Origin: Agromyces mediolanus
GTDB lineage: Bacteria > Actinomycetota > Actinomycetes > Actinomycetales > Microbacteriaceae
Direction: 5' to 3'
NCBI RefSeq assembly: GCF_023715325.1
Contig: NZ_JAMBNX010000009.1
Location: 101,224-165,223, forward strand
DNA: 64,000 nucleotides
Shown: in pieces, positions 54,092-62,334 of the stretch
How the letters are laid out: every line of letters begins with the position of its first letter
How positions within the stretch are numbered: position 1 is the first letter of the stretch
Program-made: the position numbers and the translations under genes
Notes under the pieces: model-generated
The model's database searches: none
Seen by the model: only the letters and a program-made list of their open reading frames with translations
Told to the model about the DNA's origin: nothing

Positions 54092-55627
54092 TCAGTCCGT
54101 GCTCTTCGAGACGCCCGCGAGGAACGCCCGGCTCTGGCTCGACGGGACCGAGACGCCGCTCACCCCGTCGGGGTGCGCGACGAACGCGTCGGTGGCGAGC
54201 AGGGTGAGCGTCGGGTAGACGATCTCCGCCTCGTGCATCTCGACGGCGACGAGCGCGTCCTGGTAGGCCTCCTGCGAGTCGGCGGCGAGTGCCGCGTCGA
54301 GCAGCTGCTGGAGCGAGGCGGGCACCGGTCCCTGGCGCCCGGGGGCGGGGGCGATGTACTGGTAGGGGTTGGAGTAGTACGACTGCGCGTTCCAGCTGAG
54401 GTCGTAGTCGATCGAGGTGAGCCGGTCGCCCCAGGTGGCGCCTTCGAGCGGCTCGAGCTCGATCGCGAACCCGGCCTGAGCGAGCTGGTCCTGCATGCTG
54501 GCCAGCAGGTCGTTCGTGCCGTAGTCGTACGAGCCGATGTACATGAGCTTCGCGCTGACGCCCTCCGGGTAGCCGGCGCCGGCGAGCAGCTCCTTGGCCT
54601 TCGCGGCGTCCTGGGTGAAGTTCGGCAGCTCGGCGACGTCGGGCGCCCATTCGAGGCCCGGCGGCAGGTAGCCGCTCGCGCGCGCCGCGCCGCCGTAGGC
54701 CTGCTCGGCGAGCTGGTCGCGGTCGAAGGCGAGTGCGAGCGCCTGGCGCACCGCCGGGTCGTCGAACGGCGCCTTCGTGTCGTTGATCTGCAGGAAGATC
54801 GTCGAGTCGGTGGGTGTGCGCTCGACGGCGAAGCCCTCCTTCTCGAGCGAGCCGGCCGAGGTCTGGTCGGGGAAGATCAGGTCGACCTTGCCCGCCTTGA
54901 GGTTGCTCACCTGCGTCGCCATGCTCGGCATGTACAGGATCGACAGCTGTGCCGAAGCGGTCGGCTCGCCCCAATAGTCGTCGTTGCGCTGCAGGGTGAG
55001 GCTCGTGCCGGGCTCGTACGCCGATTGGGTCCACGGGCCGGTGCCGACCATCGCGGTGGCGAGCGAGTCGTCGGAGCCGTCGCTCAGGATCGCACAGCCC
55101 CAGACCAGCGGGTTGGCCATGTTGTTCACGAAGCCGGCGTCGGGGCTCGACAGATCGAAGCGCACCGTGGCGTCGTCGACCTTCTCGGCACCGACGAGGG
55201 TCGGGAAGAGCTCCAGGTCGATGCGCTCGGGGCTCGTCGTCAGGCGGTCGAAGGTGAAGACCACGTCGTCGGCGTCGAGGGAGTCGCCGTCGGAGAAGGT
55301 CACCCCCTCGCGGAGCGTGAACGTGTAGCTCAGGCCGTCCTCGGACTTCTCGTACCCGGTGGCCAGCGCGGGCTCGACGGTGCCGTCGTCGCTCGTCGTG
55401 AGGAGGCACTCGTAGCTCAGCTGCCAGACGAAGCGGTCGCTGAACATGCTCGACCCCTGCGGATCGAGCGAGGTGGGCGGCGTCGTCTCCGCGATGGTGA
55501 GGGCGTCGCCGCTGTCGCCGCCGCCGGCGAGGGACTGCGGCGCGGCGCAGCCGGCGAGCAGGAGCGCGGCGGCGCCGAGCGCGATCGCCGAGCCGAGTGC
55601 GGACACGTGCTGGTGAGGTCTGGACAT
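54092..55627 (-). CDS. Peptide ABC transporter substrate-binding lipoprotein
   Basis: 511 residues. Lipoprotein signal ending LLLAGC (Cys27). The mature chain fits family 5 solute-binding proteins (DppA/OppA): IAETTPPTSLDPQGSSMFSD near 45, LREGVTFSDGDSLDADDVVFTFDRL near 105, PFDDPAVRQALALAFDRDQLA near 290. It should bind peptides or similar molecules outside the cell. GGAAGG lies six bases before the ATG, and a complementary CTTCC upstream could pair with it in the mRNA. First gene of the leftward operon. Confidence 0.92.
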   Translation of the reverse strand: MSRPHQHVSALGSAIALGAAALLLAGCAAPQSLAGGGDSGDALTIAETTPPTSLDPQGSSMFSDRFVWQLSYECLLTTSDDGTVEPALATGYEKSEDGLSYTFTLREGVTFSDGDSLDADDVVFTFDRLTTSPERIDLELFPTLVGAEKVDDATVRFDLSSPDAGFVNNMANPLVWGCAILSDGSDDSLATAMVGTGPWTQSAYEPGTSLTLQRNDDYWGEPTASAQLSILYMPSMATQVSNLKAGKVDLIFPDQTSAGSLEKEGFAVERTPTDSTIFLQINDTKAPFDDPAVRQALALAFDRDQLAEQAYGGAARASGYLPPGLEWAPDVAELPNFTQDAAKAKELLAGAGYPEGVSAKLMYIGSYDYGTNDLLASMQDQLAQAGFAIELEPLEGATWGDRLTSIDYDLSWNAQSYYSNPYQYIAPAPGRQGPVPASLQQLLDAALAADSQEAYQDALVAVEMHEAEIVYPTLTLLATDAFVAHPDGVSGVSVPSSQSRAFLAGVSKSTD

Positions 55628-55750
55628 GTGAAGCCTTCCGTCGTTGGAAGCGGGGGTCGTTGCAGAGTATCCAGAAGGATTGTGCAAAGCAAAGTGCTGT
55701 ATTGCAGTGCAGAACGTATAGAGTCTTTCCTAATTCGCGGAGGAGACCAG
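55628..55750. promoter_or_regulatory. Divergent control region between the peptide transporter operon and its IclR regulator
   Basis: Several TGCA-centred words are clustered: TTGCAG (55660-55665), TGTGCAAAG (55681-55689) and TTGCAGTGCAG (55702-55712). TATAGA at 55717-55722 is a likely -10 for the regulator gene with no good -35, suggesting an activator or repressor site. Probable IclR binding region. Confidence 0.5.
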
Positions 55751-56545
55751 ATGACCGAGCAGCACCCGACTGCACCCGCCCCTCGCAACAACTCGTCCTC
55801 GCTGCGCCGTGCGCTCGCGATCCTGCTGCAGCTCGGCGAGGACCGGAGCGGCGAGGGCTACTCGCTCGCCGAGCTCGGCGAGCTGCTGCAGCTGAACAAG
55901 AGCACGATCCTGCGCCTCATGCAGCCGATGATCGAGGAGCACTTCATCGAGGCCGGCGACAGCCAGGGGCACTACCGGCTGAGCTGGCGCAGCGCCCAGC
56001 TCGGCCAGAGCTACCTGAACGCCGTGAGCATCGACCGCGACATGCACGACGTGCTCATCCAGCTGTCGCGCGCCTCCCAGGAGACCACCCACCTCGTCCG
56101 CGCCGCGCTCCCCCGCGTCGTCTACATCGACAAGGTCGACAGCCCGCTCGCGGTGCGCATGTTCTCGCGGGTCGGCAACACCCAGCCGATGTACTCGACG
56201 AGCGTCGGCAAGGCGATCCTGGCGCAGCTCGACGAGGCGGCCGTCCACGCCGTACTGGAGGCCGGGATGCCCCGCCGGACGCCGCGGACGATCACCGACG
56301 AGGCCGCCCTCCGGCACGACCTCGCGCTCACGCGCGAGCGCGGCTGGGCGATCGACGACGTCGAGAACGAGGACGGCATCCGCTGCGTCGCAGCCCCCGT
56401 GTTCGACCAGCACGGCCAGTGCTCGCACGCGATCAGCCTGTCCGGCCCGGTCTCCCGCGTGACGAGCGAGCGCGTGCCCGAGCTCAGCGCGCTCGTCGTC
56501 GCCTCGGCGAACGAGATCTCGCGCCGGCTGGGCGCCCGCCGCTAG
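55751..56545 (+). CDS. IclR-family transcriptional regulator
   Basis: 264 residues. The N-terminal winged helix reads YSLAELGELLQLNKSTILRLM near 40-60. The effector domain has YIDKVDSPLAVRMFSRVGNTQPMYSTSVGKAILA and ENEDGIRCVAAPVFD, the standard IclR C-terminal blocks. GCGGAGGAGA precedes the ATG. Divergent from the peptide ABC operon, so that is the probable target. Its 3' end overlaps the convergent aldolase gene by 4 bp. Confidence 0.9.
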   Translation: MTEQHPTAPAPRNNSSSLRRALAILLQLGEDRSGEGYSLAELGELLQLNKSTILRLMQPMIEEHFIEAGDSQGHYRLSWRSAQLGQSYLNAVSIDRDMHDVLIQLSRASQETTHLVRAALPRVVYIDKVDSPLAVRMFSRVGNTQPMYSTSVGKAILAQLDEAAVHAVLEAGMPRRTPRTITDEAALRHDLALTRERGWAIDDVENEDGIRCVAAPVFDQHGQCSHAISLSGPVSRVTSERVPELSALVVASANEISRRLGARR

Positions 56546-57159
56546 CGGCCGCCGCGCAGCAGCTCGGCGAGCCGGGGCAGCTGCGACTCGTCCTCGAGCG
56601 CGGAGCCGACGGCGACCGCGCGCACCCCGGCCGCGAGGAAGTCGGCGGCGTTCCCGGCATCCAGCCCGCCCGTCGCGACGAAACGCACCTCGGGGAACGG
56701 ACCGCGCATCGCGCGGAACCACCCCGATCCGAGCGAGGCGGCGGGGAAGGCCTTCAGCCAGCTCAGGCCGAGCGCCGCGGCCCGCTGCACCTCGGTGGCC
56801 GTCGCGACGCCCGGCAGCGGCGGCAGCCCGGCCGCCGCCGAAGCGCGCACGACCGCCTCGTCGAAGCCGGGGCTCACGGTGAACGCGGCGCCGGCGCCCG
56901 CCGCGAGCTCGACCTGTTCGGCGCTGACCACCGTGCCCGCACCGACGACGCGTCCCACGCTCCGCGCGGCGGCGGCGACGAGGCGCAGCGCCTCGACATC
57001 ATCGGCGGATTGGATGGGCAGCTCGACCGCGTCGATGCCGAGCTCCCAGGCGCGCTCCGCGAGCTCCAGGCTCCGGCGCGCGCCGAGCCCGCGGAAGATC
57101 GCCATCAGGGGCGCACCGCCGAGCAGCTCGGCGAACTCGGCGTTCTCGATCCGGGTCAT
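56542..57159 (-). CDS. eda: 2-dehydro-3-deoxy-phosphogluconate (KDPG/KDPGal) aldolase
   Basis: 205 residues, normal length. Glu46 in AVELPIQS and Lys136 in LSWLKAFPA are the catalytic base and Schiff-base residue; GAGTVVSAEQV and VSPGFDEAVV are family blocks. It splits the phosphorylated keto-deoxy sugar acid to pyruvate and glyceraldehyde 3-phosphate. It overlaps the sugar kinase gene by 4 bp, so the pair acts in sequence. No KDPG-generating dehydratase is in the window. Confidence 0.92.
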   Translation of the reverse strand: MTRIENAEFAELLGGAPLMAIFRGLGARRSLELAERAWELGIDAVELPIQSADDVEALRLVAAAARSVGRVVGAGTVVSAEQVELAAGAGAAFTVSPGFDEAVVRASAAAGLPPLPGVATATEVQRAAALGLSWLKAFPAASLGSGWFRAMRGPFPEVRFVATGGLDAGNAADFLAAGVRAVAVGSALEDESQLPRLAELLRGGR

Positions 57160-58061
57160 CCGTCGTTCCTCTCCTCACGGGGCACGTCGCTCGTGCCCGC
57201 GATGGTCAGCACGGCCCGGGCATGGCCCGCCGTGAGCCTCGCCTCGGCATCCCCGCCGTCGAGCCAGGCGGCGATCCAGCCCGCGGCGAACGCGTCGCCC
57301 GCGCCCACCACCTCGACGGCGGTCGTCGGGATCGCCGGCACGTGCACGGCGGGGGCGCCGTCGGCGAAGGCGGTCGCGCCGACGGCGCCGTCCTTCACGA
57401 TCAGCTGCGCCGGCGTCGGCAGCAGCTCGCGCACGGCGTCCGGCGTGCGCGTGCCCCACAGTCCCTCGGCCTCGTCGAGTCCGACGAAGACGAAGCGGGC
57501 TCGGCGGGCGAGCGCCAGCAACCGCTCGGCGGCCGCGGCCGCCGACGGCCACAGCGCCGGCCGATGGTTCACGTCGAAGCTCACCGGGACGCCCACCGAG
57601 GCGGCGGCGTCGAACAGCGCCTCGACGAGGCGGTCGCAGCTCGATGAGAGGGCGGGCGTGATGCCGCTCAGATGCAGCAGCCGGACGCCCGAGACGGGCA
57701 GCCTCGCGACCGCGTCGGCGTCGAGCCGCGACGCGGCGGAGCCCGTCCGGTAGTAGTGCACCCGGCCACCGGGGTCCTTGAAGTAGACGCCGGTGGGCGC
57801 CGTGGCGTCGCGGCTGGCCCAGGCCGTGTCGACGCCGAGCGCGTCGAGCTGACCGAGCAGCCGGCGGCCGAGCGGGTCGTCGCCGACCGCCCCCGCCCAG
57901 GCCGTGCGGCGACCGAGCGCGGCGAGATGCGCCGCGACGTTCGACTCCGCACCGCCCGGCTCGACGCGGAAGTCCACGGCGGACTCGAGCGGCTCGGCGC
58001 GGGCGGGCACGACGAGCGCCATCGTCTCGCCGACGGTCAGGACTTCAGGGATGGGCGGCAC
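57156..58061 (-). CDS. kdgK: PfkB-family sugar kinase, KDG kinase-like
   Basis: 301 residues from a GTG. GGAESNVAAHLAALGRR near 36 and the C-terminal VEVVGAGDAFAAGW near 250 (catalytic Asp in GAGD) are both PfkB signatures. Partner with the aldolase points to 2-keto-3-deoxygluconate as substrate. A large inverted repeat lies 18-56 bp upstream of the start. Substrate assignment is by context. Confidence 0.87.
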   Translation of the reverse strand: MPPIPEVLTVGETMALVVPARAEPLESAVDFRVEPGGAESNVAAHLAALGRRTAWAGAVGDDPLGRRLLGQLDALGVDTAWASRDATAPTGVYFKDPGGRVHYYRTGSAASRLDADAVARLPVSGVRLLHLSGITPALSSSCDRLVEALFDAAASVGVPVSFDVNHRPALWPSAAAAAERLLALARRARFVFVGLDEAEGLWGTRTPDAVRELLPTPAQLIVKDGAVGATAFADGAPAVHVPAIPTTAVEVVGAGDAFAAGWIAAWLDGGDAEARLTAGHARAVLTIAGTSDVPREERNDG

Positions 58062-58078
58062 GGCCCTATGCTGACTGC

Positions 58079-58117
58079 TGTGCAGATGCCGCGCAAGCGT
58101 GTTGCACTATCTGCACA
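58079..58117. promoter_or_regulatory. Inverted repeat in the divergent kinase / D-amino-acid gene region
   Basis: TGTGCAGAT (58079-58087) and ATCTGCACA (58109-58117) are perfect 9-bp arms separated by 21 bp. TGCACTATCTGCA (58104-58115) adds an inner half-site. It lies midway between the two divergent starts, so one regulator could control both directions; the IclR gene at 61053 is a candidate. Confidence 0.55.
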
Positions 58118-58157
58118 CCTTTCGTCCGACCGATCACGCCGCACTGCGAGGAGACGC

Positions 58158-59432
58158 ATGACGCTCGCACTCGACCGACTGCACGACGAGGTGCTGACGC
58201 CCGCCGACACCGGGCTGCCGGCCCGTGCCGCGGGGCTCACCGCTCGCGCCTTCCTCGCCACGGCCCCGACGCTCGACGAGTTCTGGACCCCCCTCACGGT
58301 GCTCGACCGCGCGGCCCTCGAGCACAACGCGACGACCGTGCAGCAGTGGACGAGCGCCGCCGGACTCGAGCTCATGCCGCACGGCAAGACCACGATGGCC
58401 CCGCAGCTCTGGGCCCTGCAGCTCGACCGTGGCGCGAGCGGCCTCACCCTCGCCACCCCCGGCCAGCTCCGCACCGCGCGCGCCTTCGGCGCCGACCGCC
58501 TGATGCTCGCGAACGCACTCGTCGCCCCGGCGAGCCTCGCCTGGCTCGCCGACGAGCTCGCCGACCCGGGCTTCCGCTTCCACTGCTGGGTCGACTCGAT
58601 CGAGACCGTCGAAGCGATGGAGCGCGGCCTGGCCCCGCGCGGCCCGCTCCCCCGCCCGATCGAGGTGCTCGTCGAGCTCGGCGGCGCCGGCGGCCGCACG
58701 GGTGCCCGCTCCGTCGCCGACGCCCTCGCGCTCGCCCGCCGCGTCGCCGCCTCGCCGGTGCTGCGCCTCGCCGGCGTCGCCGGCTACGAGGGCGCGCTGG
58801 CCCACGACCGCAGCGCGGCGGGGCTCTCCGCCGTGCGCGACTTCCTCACGGCGATGCTCGAACTGCGCGACGGGGTGGCCGGGCTGGTCGACGACGAGGC
58901 ACCGCTCGTCGTCACGGCCGGCGGCAGCGCCTACCCCGACGTCGTCGCCGAGGTCTTCGCCCCGGCGATGGCCGCGGCGACGGCGTCGGGCCGGCCCGGG
59001 CGCTGGATCCTCCGCTCGGGCGCCTCACTCGTGCACGACGACGGCTTCTACCACGGCATCTCGCCCCTCGACGCGGAACTCGCGCCCGCGATGCGCGGCT
59101 ACGCGCGCGTCGTCTCGCATCCGGAGCCCGGCCTCGCGCTGCTCGACGGCGGCCGGCGCGACTTCCCCTTCGACGAGGGGCTGCCGCACCCGCTCGCCGT
59201 CTCCGCCGAGCTCGGCGACGCGGCGAGCCGCCCCCTGCCGGGCGCCGAGGTCACCGCGGTGAACGACCAGCACGCCTTCCTCCGCGGCGACGAGCTGCCC
59301 GTCGGCGTGGGCGAGGTCGTCGCCCTCGGCCTCTCCCACCCCTGCACGGCGTTCGACAAGCGCCGCTGGCTGCCCGTCGTCGAGCGGGCGGGCAGCACCC
59401 GCGTGGTCGATCTCGTCCGGACCTTCTTCTGA
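58158..59432 (+). CDS. D-threonine aldolase / D-serine dehydratase-like PLP enzyme
   Basis: 424 residues, alanine racemase-fold type III. PLP Lys77 lies in LMPHGKTTMAPQLW. The metal-binding His and Cys of the D-serine dehydratase group are seen near the C-terminus in LGLSHPCTAFDKRRW. It would convert a D-beta-hydroxy amino acid to a keto acid and ammonia. GAGGAGA precedes the ATG at 58158. Followed after 13 bp by an N-acyl-D-amino-acid deacylase, which could supply its substrate. Frames open further upstream have no homology. Confidence 0.88.
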   Translation: MTLALDRLHDEVLTPADTGLPARAAGLTARAFLATAPTLDEFWTPLTVLDRAALEHNATTVQQWTSAAGLELMPHGKTTMAPQLWALQLDRGASGLTLATPGQLRTARAFGADRLMLANALVAPASLAWLADELADPGFRFHCWVDSIETVEAMERGLAPRGPLPRPIEVLVELGGAGGRTGARSVADALALARRVAASPVLRLAGVAGYEGALAHDRSAAGLSAVRDFLTAMLELRDGVAGLVDDEAPLVVTAGGSAYPDVVAEVFAPAMAAATASGRPGRWILRSGASLVHDDGFYHGISPLDAELAPAMRGYARVVSHPEPGLALLDGGRRDFPFDEGLPHPLAVSAELGDAASRPLPGAEVTAVNDQHAFLRGDELPVGVGEVVALGLSHPCTAFDKRRWLPVVERAGSTRVVDLVRTFF

Positions 59433-59445
59433 GCGGCGGACGAGC

Positions 59446-61053
59446 ATGAGCGATCCCCGATCCGTCATCCGCGACGTCCGGCTCGACCCGGCGGCCGAGC
59501 CCGTCGACCTCGTCCTCGACGGCGAGCTCCTCGCCGCGGTCCGGCCTCGCGACGAGCGCGGCGCGCCCGCGGGCCGCTCCGCCGCACACGAGATCGCGGG
59601 CGAGGGGCGGCTCGTCCTGCCCGGCTTCGTCGACGCCCACTCGCACGCCGACGCCCGGCTCTTCGACCCGGAGGTGCAGCTCGCACTGCTCCGCCAGGGC
59701 GTCACGAGCGTCATCGGCGGTCAGGACGGCGTCGGCTTCGCACCGGGCGACGGCGCGTACGGGAGCGAGTACTTCGCCGCCATCAACGGCCGGCACCCGG
59801 GCGACGCCGGCGGCGGCATCGCCGGGCTCCTCGCGGGCTACGACGGCACCACGCCGCTGAACGCCGGCGTGCTCGTGCCCGCCGGCACCGTGCGGCACGA
59901 GGTGCTGGGGCGGTCCGCGGCCCCGGCGACGGCCGAGGAGCTCGCCGCGATGCGCGCCCTCGTCCGCGCCGGCCTCGACGAGGGGGCCCTCGGCCTCTCC
60001 AGCGGCCTCGACTACGTGCCGGGGATCTTCGCCGACGTCGACGAGCTCGCCGAGCTGGCCATGGAGCTCGGGCGGGCCGGCGGGGTCTACGTCTCGCACC
60101 TCCGCGGCGGCTACGAGGCGAACTCCGCGGCCGGCGTCGCGGAACTCGCGGAGATCGGGCGGCGGTCAGGGGCGCCCGTGCACGTCTCGCACTTCCACGC
60201 CGAGCCGGCGATCGTGCACGCGCTCATGGCCGAGCTCGCGGAGGCCGGCCTCGACGCGAGCTTCGACGCGTACCCCTACGGCCGCGGCTGCTCCCTGCTC
60301 GCCATGCCCCTGCTGCCGCCCGAGTTCGGTGTGCGCCCCGCCGACGAGCTCGTCGGCCTGCTCGCCGACGAACGGGTGCGCGCGGAGCTGTTGCGCGACT
60401 GGTTCCCCGGCATCGCCGACTACCCGAGCCTCGGCCCGGCCTGGCCGGAAATGCTCGTCTTCGGCCACCTCGCCGCGGCCGAGCTCGACTGGGCGCACGG
60501 ACTGACGCTCGCCGAGGCATCCGCCCGCGCCGGCCGGAGCCCGGCCGAGTTCGCCCTCGACGCCCTCGTCGCCAGCCGGCTCGAGGTGAACGTCGTGATG
60601 GCCGTGCAGCGCGAGCGGAGCGCGGCGGAGCTCGCCGGCATCCTCGCCCACCCCCGGGCGATGGGCGGCTCCGACGGCATCTTCGTCGGCCGGCATCCGC
60701 ACCCGCGGGCGCGCGGCAGCTTCGCGCGCTACCCGCGCGAGCTCGTGCTCGAGCACGGCGTGCTCGACTGGGCCGGGCTCGCCGCCTTCGCCTCGACGCG
60801 GGCCGCGGAACGCTTCGGCCTCGGCCGGCGCGGCCGCGTGCAGGCGGGCTCCCTCGCCGACCTCGTGCTGCTCGACCCGGCGACCGTGCGCGACACCGCC
60901 TCGTACGACGCACCGCTCGGACTCGCCGAGGGCATCGAGGACGTGCTCGTCGCGGGCGTGCCGGTGCTCGCGGGCGGCCGGCTCACCGGCGCGACACCCG
61001 GCCGGGGCCTGCGCCGCGCAGCTTCGCCCGCCGCCCACGAGGGGAGCCGCTGA
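59446..61053 (+). CDS. N-acyl-D-amino-acid deacylase-like amidohydrolase
   Basis: 535 residues. LVLPGFVDAHSHADARLF near 57-75 has the HxH metal motif. Also LGLSSGLDYVPGIFAD near 180, VYVSHLRGGYE and VHVSHFHAE near 205-250, and GSDGIFVGRHPHPRARGSF near 408, typical of the D-aminoacylase branch. It removes acyl groups from N-acyl-D-amino acids in the cytoplasm. It shares one base (TGATG) with the IclR gene that follows. Both work with the dehydratase-like enzyme in a D-amino-acid path. Confidence 0.9.
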   Translation: MSDPRSVIRDVRLDPAAEPVDLVLDGELLAAVRPRDERGAPAGRSAAHEIAGEGRLVLPGFVDAHSHADARLFDPEVQLALLRQGVTSVIGGQDGVGFAPGDGAYGSEYFAAINGRHPGDAGGGIAGLLAGYDGTTPLNAGVLVPAGTVRHEVLGRSAAPATAEELAAMRALVRAGLDEGALGLSSGLDYVPGIFADVDELAELAMELGRAGGVYVSHLRGGYEANSAAGVAELAEIGRRSGAPVHVSHFHAEPAIVHALMAELAEAGLDASFDAYPYGRGCSLLAMPLLPPEFGVRPADELVGLLADERVRAELLRDWFPGIADYPSLGPAWPEMLVFGHLAAAELDWAHGLTLAEASARAGRSPAEFALDALVASRLEVNVVMAVQRERSAAELAGILAHPRAMGGSDGIFVGRHPHPRARGSFARYPRELVLEHGVLDWAGLAAFASTRAAERFGLGRRGRVQAGSLADLVLLDPATVRDTASYDAPLGLAEGIEDVLVAGVPVLAGGRLTGATPGRGLRRAASPAAHEGSR

Positions 61054-61784
61054 TGTCGCAGAGCGTGGAGCGGGCCGCCCGCATCATCGACGCCGTCGCC
61101 GAGTCGCCGCGCACCGTCGCCGAGCTCGCCGAGGCCTTCGGGCTGCACCGCTCGACGATGTTCCGCGAGCTGCAGTCGCTCGAGCAGGTCGGCTGGGTGC
61201 GCCGCCGCAGCTCCGGCCGCTACGCGCTCGGACCGCGGCTCGCCGCACTCTCCCGCGAGGCCCTCGAGTCGCTCGACCTGCGCGAGGCGGGCGCCGAGCA
61301 CGTGCGCCGGCTGCACCGGCGCACGGGCAACACCGTGCACCTCGCGGCGCTCCTCGACGGATCGATCGTCTACGTCGACAAGGTGGAGGATGCCTCGGGC
61401 GTGCGCATGTACTCGCGCATCGGCAAGGCGGTGATCCCCTACTGCTCGGGCGTCGGCAAGGCCATCCTCGCCGAGCTGCCGGAGACCGAGCGCGACGCCG
61501 TGCTCGCGGGGGTCGACTGGGCGCCGTTCACCGAGCGCACGATCACGAGCCGGGCGCGCTTCGACGCCGAGCTCGACCGGGTCGCCGCCGCCGGCTACGC
61601 CGCCGACGACCGCGAGTTCGAGCCCTTCGTCAACTGCCTCGCCGTGCCGGTGGTGTCGAGCATGGGCGTCGTCGGCGCCGTGTCGGTCACCGCCATCCGC
61701 ATGGTCGCCGACCTCGACGCCCTGAAGCAGCACCTCCCCGCCCTCCGCGCCACGGCCGCGGCGATCGCCGCCGAGCTCGGCTGA
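61053..61784 (+). CDS. IclR-family transcriptional regulator of the D-amino-acid module
   Basis: 243 residues. HTH: RTVAELAEAFGLHRSTMFRELQ near 20-42. Effector domain: YVDKVEDASGVRMYSRIGKAVIPYCSGVGKAILA and FVNCLAVPVVSSMG. Encoded within the operon itself, so likely autoregulating. Its 27% or so similarity to the other IclR gene at 55751 is a rough visual impression only. Short GC-rich gap with a 7-bp tandem repeat follows. Confidence 0.9.
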   Translation: MSQSVERAARIIDAVAESPRTVAELAEAFGLHRSTMFRELQSLEQVGWVRRRSSGRYALGPRLAALSREALESLDLREAGAEHVRRLHRRTGNTVHLAALLDGSIVYVDKVEDASGVRMYSRIGKAVIPYCSGVGKAILAELPETERDAVLAGVDWAPFTERTITSRARFDAELDRVAAAGYAADDREFEPFVNCLAVPVVSSMGVVGAVSVTAIRMVADLDALKQHLPALRATAAAIAAELG

Positions 61785-61787
61785 ACC

Positions 61788-61815
61788 ACCACCCATCACC
61801 CACCACCCACCACCC
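61788..61815. repeat. 7-bp tandem repeat (ACCACCC), four copies
   Basis: Four copies, the second reading ATCACCC, fill the gap between the IclR stop and the RidA ribosome site. Such slippage-prone repeats may alter spacing between genes. No function is claimed. Confidence 0.8.
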
Positions 61816-61834
61816 ACGAAGACCGGAGCACGCA

Positions 61835-62218
61835 ATGCCGAAGACCGCCGTCACCCTCTCGAACGCCCCCAAGCCCGCCGGCCCCTACAGCCACGGCGTC
61901 GTCGCGAACGGCTTCCTCTACACCGCCGGCTTCGGCCCGCAGGACCCGGCGACGGGCCTCGTCGTCGAGGGCGGCGTGCAGGAGCAGACCCGCCAGGTGC
62001 TCCGCAACATCGGCGCGGTGCTCGCCGAGTACGGCCTCGGCTTCGACGACGTCGTGAAGGTGACCGCCCACCTCGAGGACCTCGCCGACTTCGCCGAGTA
62101 CAACGAGGCGTACGCGGAGTTCTTCCAGGAGCCGTACCCCGTGCGCACCACGGTCGGCTCGCGTCTCGCGAACATCCTCGTCGAGATCGACGTCGTGGCG
62201 GCCGTGCCGCAGGCCTGA
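61835..62218 (+). CDS. RidA family enamine/imine deaminase
   Basis: 127 residues. Family blocks are KPAGPYSHGVVANGFLYTAG, QTRQVLRNIGAVL, VVKVTAHLEDLADFAEYNEAY and PYPVRTTVGSRL, which contains the conserved Arg that anchors the carboxylate. RidA hydrolyses reactive enamine intermediates from serine/threonine dehydratases, which suits the D-amino-acid dehydratase-like gene in this operon. GGAG lies eight bases before the ATG. Confidence 0.92.
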   Translation: MPKTAVTLSNAPKPAGPYSHGVVANGFLYTAGFGPQDPATGLVVEGGVQEQTRQVLRNIGAVLAEYGLGFDDVVKVTAHLEDLADFAEYNEAYAEFFQEPYPVRTTVGSRLANILVEIDVVAAVPQA

Positions 62219-62236
62219 TCGGGCGGGGTCCCATCG

Positions 62237-62263
62237 AATCATCCGGTTCTATAGCTTTAGGAC
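62237..62263 (+). promoter_or_regulatory. Shared upstream element of the APC permease gene
   Basis: AATCATCCG followed by TATA, one base, CTTT and GGAC, matching the element at 47126-47154 before an aldehyde dehydrogenase gene. Its TATAG could be a -10. Distance to the permease ATG is about 72 bp. Confidence 0.5.
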
Positions 62264-62334
62264 CGCAGCTCTGGCTATGCTGGCGCTCGACCCGCGCGAG
62301 ACGCGAGATCAATGACGATCGAAGGGACCCCCCC

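Noticed and set aside
52215..55775. A 1186-codon minus-strand frame read as one giant protein
   Set aside because: Only its last 340 codons are real (the DppF-type ATPase); the rest is an out-of-frame shadow of the DppD-type and binding-protein genes.
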